Below, one piece after another: positions 61,301 through 64,000 of a stretch of DNA of 64,000 nucleotides; the first letter of the stretch is position 1; the number at the start of each line of letters is the position of its first letter. The DNA is from Flavobacterium circumlabens (GTDB taxonomy: Bacteria; Bacteroidota; Bacteroidia; Flavobacteriales; Flavobacteriaceae). Made by a program: the position numbers and the translations under genes. Below the pieces are notes generated by a model. That model was given only the letters and a program-made list of their open reading frames with translations, did not search any database and had not been told where the DNA came from. The stretch covers positions 31,793-95,792 of the forward strand of contig NZ_SLWA01000001.1 in the NCBI RefSeq assembly GCF_004345565.1, read 5' to 3'.

Positions 61301-64000
61301 TATTAGCTGAAACTGTTACTGTACCGTTTGTATTGATCGTAAGTCCTGCCGGTATTGGAGTCGTTACGGTTAATTTTACTTCTCCGGGATTTGTTCCAAT
61401 TACGGCCTGTGCTCCGTTTACTGTATCACCTGCTATTAAGGAAACTGTCGTTGTTCCGCCTGCATTTCCATTGATCGAACCAAGGTTTTCTGCAACAGCA
61501 TCAATTCCTGGTGCTGTCACTACAACTGTTGAAGTTGCGGTATCACAGTTCCCCGGATTATTGATTTCACAAATCGTGTATTCTAAATTATAAGTTCCTG
61601 CAACTGTATTAGCGGCAACTGTTACGGTACCGTTTGAATTGATAGTAAGTCCTGCCGGGATTGGAGTTGTTACGGTTAGTTTTACTTCTCCAGCGTTGGT
61701 TCCGATTACGGCTTGTGTTCCGTTTACGGTGTCACCTGCGATTAAGGAAACTGTTGTGGTGCCTCCTGCATTTCCATTGATCGAGCCTAAGTTTTCTGCA
61801 ACCGCATCGATTCCTGGTGCTGTAATCGTAACTTTTACTTGGTTTGAACTACAGTTTGTTGGGTTTAACAACTCACAGATTTCATACGTGAGTTCGTAAG
61901 TTCCTGCCGGAGCGTTGGCTCCTAATATCGCGTTTCCATTGATGTCTACTGTCAAATATCCTTTTGGATCTGCTGTAGTCACCGTTAGTTTTACGTCTGA
62001 TGGAATTAAAGCTGCTCCATTTTTAGTGTCATTGTCAAAAACATTTAGGAGTGTCGTTGGCGTATTTGAACTAAGTGTTGCCGGAACTGTATCTAAATTG
62101 GCTACCAATATTCCTGCTGTCACGACAATTGTTGAAGTTGCAGTATCGCAGTTGCCTGGATTGTTAATCTCACAGATGGTATATTCTAAATTGTAACTTC
62201 CTGCAACTGTATTAGCGGCAACTGTTACTGTACCGTTTGTATTGATCGTAAGGCCTGCCGGTATTGGAGTCGTTACGGTTAATTTTACGTCTCCAGGGTT
62301 TGTTCCGATTACGGCTTGTGTTCCGTTTACGGTGTCCCCTGCGATTAATGAAACTGTTGTCGTACCTCCTGCATTTCCGTTGATCGAACCAAGGTTTTCT
62401 GCAACAGCATCGATTCCCGGTGCTGTCACTACAACTGTTGAAGTTGCTGTATCACAGTTGCCCGGATTGTTGATTTCACAAATCGTGTATTCTAAATTAT
62501 AAGTTCCTGCTGCTGTATTGGCAGAAACTGTTACGGTACCATTTGTATTGATCGTAAGGCCTGCCGGTATTGGAGTAGTTACCGTTAGTTTTACATCTCC
62601 GGGATTTGTTCCGATAACGGCTTGTGCTCCGTTTACGGTGTCACTGGCTATTAAGGAAACTGCTGTGGTTCCTCCTGAGTTTCCGTTTATGGATCCAAGA
62701 TTGTCTGCAACGGCATCGATTCCTGGTGCTGTCACTACAACTGTTGAAGTTGCGGTATCACAGTTCCCCGGATTATTGATTTCACAAATCGTGTATTCTA
62801 AATTGTAGCTTCCTGCTGCTGCATTAGCGGCAACGGTTACGGTACCATTGCTATTGATCGTAAGTCCTGCTGGTATCGGAGTTGTTACGGTTAATTTTAC
62901 GTCTCCGGGATTCGTTCCGATTACGGCTTGTGCTGCGTTTACGGTGTCACTTGCTATTAATGAAACTGCTGTGGTTCCTCCTGAGTTTCCATTGATCGAG
63001 CCTAAGTTTTCTGCAACCGCATCGATTCCTGGTGCTGTCACTACAACTGTTGAAGTTACCGTATCGCAGTTATCTAGATTATTGATTTCACAGATAGTGT
63101 ATTCTAAATTATAAATTCCTGCTGCTGTATTGGCAGAAACTGCTACGGTACCATTTGTATTGATCGTAAGTCCTGCTGGTATTGGAGTTGTTACGGTTAG
63201 TTTTACTTCTCCCGGATTTGTTCCAATTACGGCTTGGGTTCCGTTTACAGTGTCACTTGCTATTAATGAAATTGTTGTGGTCCCTCCTGCACTTCCGTTA
63301 ATGGAACCCAGGTTTTCTGCAACGGCGTCGATTGATGGAGCTGATACTGAAATCGAAACTGTAGCGGTACTACAATTTGAAGAATTTAAATTTTCACAAA
63401 TTGTATAATTAAATGTATAAGTTCCTACTGGAGTATTTGGCTTAACTACTACTGATCCTGTATTTGTATTAAAACTTAAAACAGAAGGTAAGCTACTTGC
63501 TAATGTAATAGTAACATCATTTCCATTGACAGCATTACAATTCAGAAGGTCATTACTCAAAACATTCGAAACAGCCGTTCCTCCTGAATAGCCATTAAAT
63601 GAAGTTACGTTATCATCTTTAGCTAGAATTGGCCCTATGATATTTACATTCTGTGTACAACTTTCTGTATTTCCAGAATTATCCGTAACAGTCCACGTTA
63701 CCGTTGTTACTCCAATTGGATAAGAATTTGGTGCATCGTTCGTAACCGAAGCCACTCCACAATTGTCTGCTGTCATTGGGGTTCCCAAAACAACTCCCGT
63801 TGCAGTACATGAATTGGCATCTGTTGTTTTTGTAACATTCGAAGGACAAGTAATCGTTGGTTTTTGGGTATCGGTTATCGTTACAGTCTGGTTACACGTT
63901 TGCGTGTTTCCTGAATTATCCGTAACAGTCCACGTTACCGTTGTTACTCCAATTGGATAAGAAGTTGGTGCATTGTTCGTAACCGAAGCCACTCCACAAT
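55380..64000 (-). CDS. Giant repetitive T9SS adhesin, SprB-like (N-terminus beyond the window)
   Basis: The frame is open to the right edge; at least 2870 residues are present. Order from the visible N-terminal side: one partial and one complete HYR-type domain (SYPIGVTTVTWTVTDNSGNT, about 79-residue period); about 25 modules of about 100 residues; a DUF11/DUF7507-like domain (IIKTGIFNDENASGFANAGE, FKITNTGNVPLKGITVRDPL); and a gliding-associated C-terminal domain (CMIEPLKAFSPNGDSKNTRF, EIYNRWGVLVYDADHYNNED, GLPVGTYFYILKYKDS, SGYLYMNK). That last domain is a type-B T9SS sorting signal of the SprB kind. Each module has two cysteines eight residues apart (TICEINNPGNCD), likely a disulfide. It is probably a cell-surface adhesin for attachment or gliding, exported through SprA and served by the SprF-like protein next door. 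Confidence 0.93.
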   Translation of the reverse strand, partial: CGVASVTNNAPTSYPIGVTTVTWTVTDNSGNTQTCNQTVTITDTQKPTITCPSNVTKTTDANSCTATGVVLGTPMTADNCGVASVTNDAPNSYPIGVTTVTWTVTDNSGNTESCTQNVNIIGPILAKDDNVTSFNGYSGGTAVSNVLSNDLLNCNAVNGNDVTITLASSLPSVLSFNTNTGSVVVKPNTPVGTYTFNYTICENLNSSNCSTATVSISVSAPSIDAVAENLGSINGSAGGTTTISLIASDTVNGTQAVIGTNPGEVKLTVTTPIPAGLTINTNGTVAVSANTAAGIYNLEYTICEINNLDNCDTVTSTVVVTAPGIDAVAENLGSINGNSGGTTAVSLIASDTVNAAQAVIGTNPGDVKLTVTTPIPAGLTINSNGTVTVAANAAAGSYNLEYTICEINNPGNCDTATSTVVVTAPGIDAVADNLGSINGNSGGTTAVSLIASDTVNGAQAVIGTNPGDVKLTVTTPIPAGLTINTNGTVTVSANTAAGTYNLEYTICEINNPGNCDTATSTVVVTAPGIDAVAENLGSINGNAGGTTTVSLIAGDTVNGTQAVIGTNPGDVKLTVTTPIPAGLTINTNGTVTVAANTVAGSYNLEYTICEINNPGNCDTATSTIVVTAGILVANLDTVPATLSSNTPTTLLNVFDNDTKNGAALIPSDVKLTVTTADPKGYLTVDINGNAILGANAPAGTYELTYEICELLNPTNCSSNQVKVTITAPGIDAVAENLGSINGNAGGTTTVSLIAGDTVNGTQAVIGTNAGEVKLTVTTPIPAGLTINSNGTVTVAANTVAGTYNLEYTICEINNPGNCDTATSTVVVTAPGIDAVAENLGSINGNAGGTTTVSLIAGDTVNGAQAVIGTNPGEVKLTVTTPIPAGLTINTNGTVTVSANTVAGSYNLEYTICEINNPGNCDTATSTVVVTAGILVANLDAVPSTLSSNTPTTLLNVFDNDTKNGAAVIASEVKLTVTTADPKGYLTVDTNGNAILGANAPAGTYELTYEICELLNPTNCSSNQVKVTITAPGIDAVAENLGSINGNSGGTTAVSLIASDTVNGAQAVIGTNPGEVKLTVTTPIPAGLTINTNGTVTVSANTAAGTYNLEYTICEINNPGNCDTATSTVVVTAPSIDAVAENLGSISGNAGGTTAVSLIASDTVNGAQAVIGTNPGDVKLTLTTPIPAGLTINTNGTVTVSANTVAGSYNLEYTICEINNPGNCDTATSTVVVTAPSIDAVAENLGSISGNVGGTTAVSLIASDTVNGTQAVIGTNPGDVKLTVTTPIPAGLTINTNGTVTVSANTAAGTYNLEYTICEINNPGNCDTATSTVVVTAPSIDAVAENSGSISGNAGGTTTVSLIASDTVNGTQAVIGTNPGDVKLTVTTPIPAGLTINTNGTVTVSANTAAGTYNLEYTICEINNPGNCDTATSTVVVTAPSIDAVAENLGSINGNAGGTTTVSLIAGDTVNGTQAVIGTNPGEVKLTVTTPIPAGLTINSNGTVTVAANTIEGSYNLEYTICEINNPENCDTATSTIVVTAATLVANLDAVPSTISSNAPKTLINVFANDTKNGAAVIPSEVKLTVTTADPKGYLTVDINGNAIVGANAPAGTYELTYEICELLNPTNCSSNQVQVNISAPAIDAVAENLGSINGNAGGTTTISLIASDTVNGTQAVIGTNAGEVKLTVTTPIPAGLTINSNGSVTVAANTVAGTYNLEYTICEINNPGNCDTATSTIVVTAGILVANLDAVPSTLSSNAPKTLINVFDNDTKNGAALIPSDVKLTVTTADPKGLLTVDTNGNAILGANAPAGTYELTYEICELLNPTNCSSNQVQVNISAPAIDAVAENLGSINGNAGGTTTISLIASDTVNGTQAVIGTNAGEVKLTVTTPIPAGLTINSNGTVTVAANTVAGTYNLEYTICEINNPGNCDTATSTVVVTAGILVANLDAVPSTLSSNTPKTLLNVFDNDTKNGTAVVPSEVKLTLTTADPKGYLTVDTNGNAILGANAPAGTYELTYEICELLNPTNCSSNQVKVTISAPGIDAVAENLGSISGNAGGTTAVSLIASDTVNGAQAVIGTNPGDVKLTVTTPIPTGLTINTNGTVTVAVNTVAGSYNLEYTICEINNPGNCDTATSTIVVIAGILVANLDAVPSTLSSNTPTTLLNVFDNDTKNGTAVVPSEVKLTVTTADPKGYLTVDTNGNAILGANAPAGTYELTYQICELLNPKNCSSNQVQVTITAPGIDAVAENLGSINGNSGGSTTVSLIASDTVNAVQAVIGTNPGDVKLNVSTPIPAGLTINTNGTVTVAANTPAGSYNLEYTICEINNPGNCDTAISTIIVTTEALVANDDIVASVVGANQPKNLLNIFSNDTKNGFPVVAAEMNLTETIPDPTGFVKLNPDGTVVLSANTPAGTYEITYQICEKLNPTNCSTASIKVTVIAPTAIIQAKDDMAGPIDASKGVNTSLNIFDNDTLNGTAVNPAIVVLTTVTPNTNLILNANGSVDLTVGTPSGTYHLTYQICEASNPSNCSQAVVTITVLNTTSPINPTAPIVANDDAEVAVDGINGALEFVNVLDNDLLNGTAINPTDVIITKTSASPNFELNADGTVNVLPNTPGGQYTVTYQICEKVSATNCSSATLHVFVEFPAIAIIKTGIFNDENASGFANAGETITYKFKITNTGNVPLKGITVRDPLPGIEVSGQAIDLDVNETDENTFTAQYKIKQSDINLGSVSNQATAQGVSARGVVVEDKSDNEDNLGDKPTVLALNGCMIEPLKAFSPNGDSKNTRFYIRGIECYPENTVEIYNRWGVLVYDADHYNNEDRVFKGFSEGRATVKQSDGLPVGTYFYILKYKDSASNSHELSGYLYMNK
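56056..63636 (-). repeat. Coding tandem array of 306-bp (A) and 297-bp (B) modules
   Basis: Reading from the N-terminal side: one divergent module, then A×4, B, A×2, B, A×5, then B-A alternating four times (B3/A12, B4/A13, B5/A14, B6/A15), a diverged B, and two more divergent modules. A is 102 residues (GIDAVAENLGSINGN…TSTVVVTA); B is 99 residues (GILVANLDAVPSTLSSN…). The B-A pairs give a 603-bp higher-order period between about 57.0 and 59.4 kb. Fifteen A and seven B copies are recognisable. Differences are mostly at a few positions, e.g. NSGGTTAV/NAGGTTTV, ASDTVNGAQ/AGDTVNGTQ and SANTAAGT/AANTVAGS. Confidence 0.92.
58306..59188. repeat. Two 280-bp identical blocks 603 bp apart inside the adhesin
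   Basis: 58306-58585 and 58909-59188 are identical over 280 bp by direct comparison, spanning the junction of an A and a B module. Flanking parts of the modules differ at scattered positions, so this is a recent unequal crossover or gene-conversion tract. Confidence 0.9.

Noticed and set aside
57061..63408. Chain of plus-strand reading frames of 86-97 codons, one per adhesin module
   Set aside because: They are antisense shadows of the 306/297-bp coding repeats; the same frame recurs because the repeat is a multiple of three. No starts, signal peptides or independent conservation are visible.
56056..63636. Regular repeats considered as a CRISPR array
   Set aside because: The period is about 300 bp, all units are coding and in frame, and there are no short direct repeats with unique spacers.

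Overview
The window is a chromosomal segment of a Bacteroidota bacterium, very probably a Flavobacterium. The support is an AT-rich sequence, promoter -7 elements of the type TAnnTTTG, type IX secretion (T9SS) and gliding genes (porG, sprA, remB, PorP/SprF proteins, a repeat-rich adhesin with a gliding-type C-terminus), a Nfu-type NifU protein, a MaeB-type malic enzyme, and the conserved order porG-uppS-bamA-ompH-ompH-murI. Nearly all of it is ordinary core-genome content. I see no rRNA, tRNA, CRISPR array, phage or insertion sequence.

Layout. 1-3.0 kb: the start of an outer-membrane receptor running off the left edge, pdxJ, a CBS-domain protein and nadK. 3.1-9.9 kb: an outer-membrane biogenesis block (porG, uppS, bamA, two ompH/skp genes, murI). 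9.9-12.5 kb: a FadL-like barrel and a DUF4270 lipoprotein on the minus strand. 12.7-17.5 kb: the least-explained block, encoding an outer-membrane barrel, a Kelch lipoprotein, a DUF4907 lipoprotein, a LytS-type histidine kinase, an intradiol-dioxygenase-like lipoprotein and a LytTR response regulator. Two of these lipoproteins carry acidic residues behind the lipidated cysteine, as in Bacteroidota surface lipoproteins, and the two transcription units share an identical 12-bp promoter word. 17.6-21.6 kb: a gamma-class carbonic anhydrase-like protein, a PorP/SprF protein, nfu, an amphipathic-helix protein and mscS. 21.6-29.7 kb: tsaB, a small membrane protein and a MacB-type tripartite efflux operon with two adaptors. 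29.9-36.5 kb: a DUF4403 lipoprotein, then cytochrome oxidase accessory genes (SCO1, a SCO-like protein without the cysteines, DUF420), oxidase subunits IV, III and III, and ctaB. 36.6-51.3 kb: remB, deoC, a VanZ-like protein, gcvH, the 2418-residue translocon gene sprA, ruvA, maeB and a CBS protein. 51.3-52.4 kb: intergenic DNA with several dyads, one small orphan gene and a palindromic repeat element. 52.4-64 kb: a T9SS adhesin operon (giant modular adhesin, PorP/SprF partner, TPR/propeller/OmpA protein), with the adhesin N-terminus beyond the right edge.

The common theme is the cell envelope. BamA and OmpH/Skp insert barrels; PorG, SprA and PorP/SprF proteins build or serve the T9SS; RemB and the giant adhesin are probable motility and adhesion outputs. 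The best candidate for an undescribed system is the 12.7-17.5 kb surface-lipoprotein/LytTR module. The best candidate for unexplained non-coding structure is the series of dyads at 51.52-51.64 kb. All functions are inferred by reading the sequence; no database search was run.
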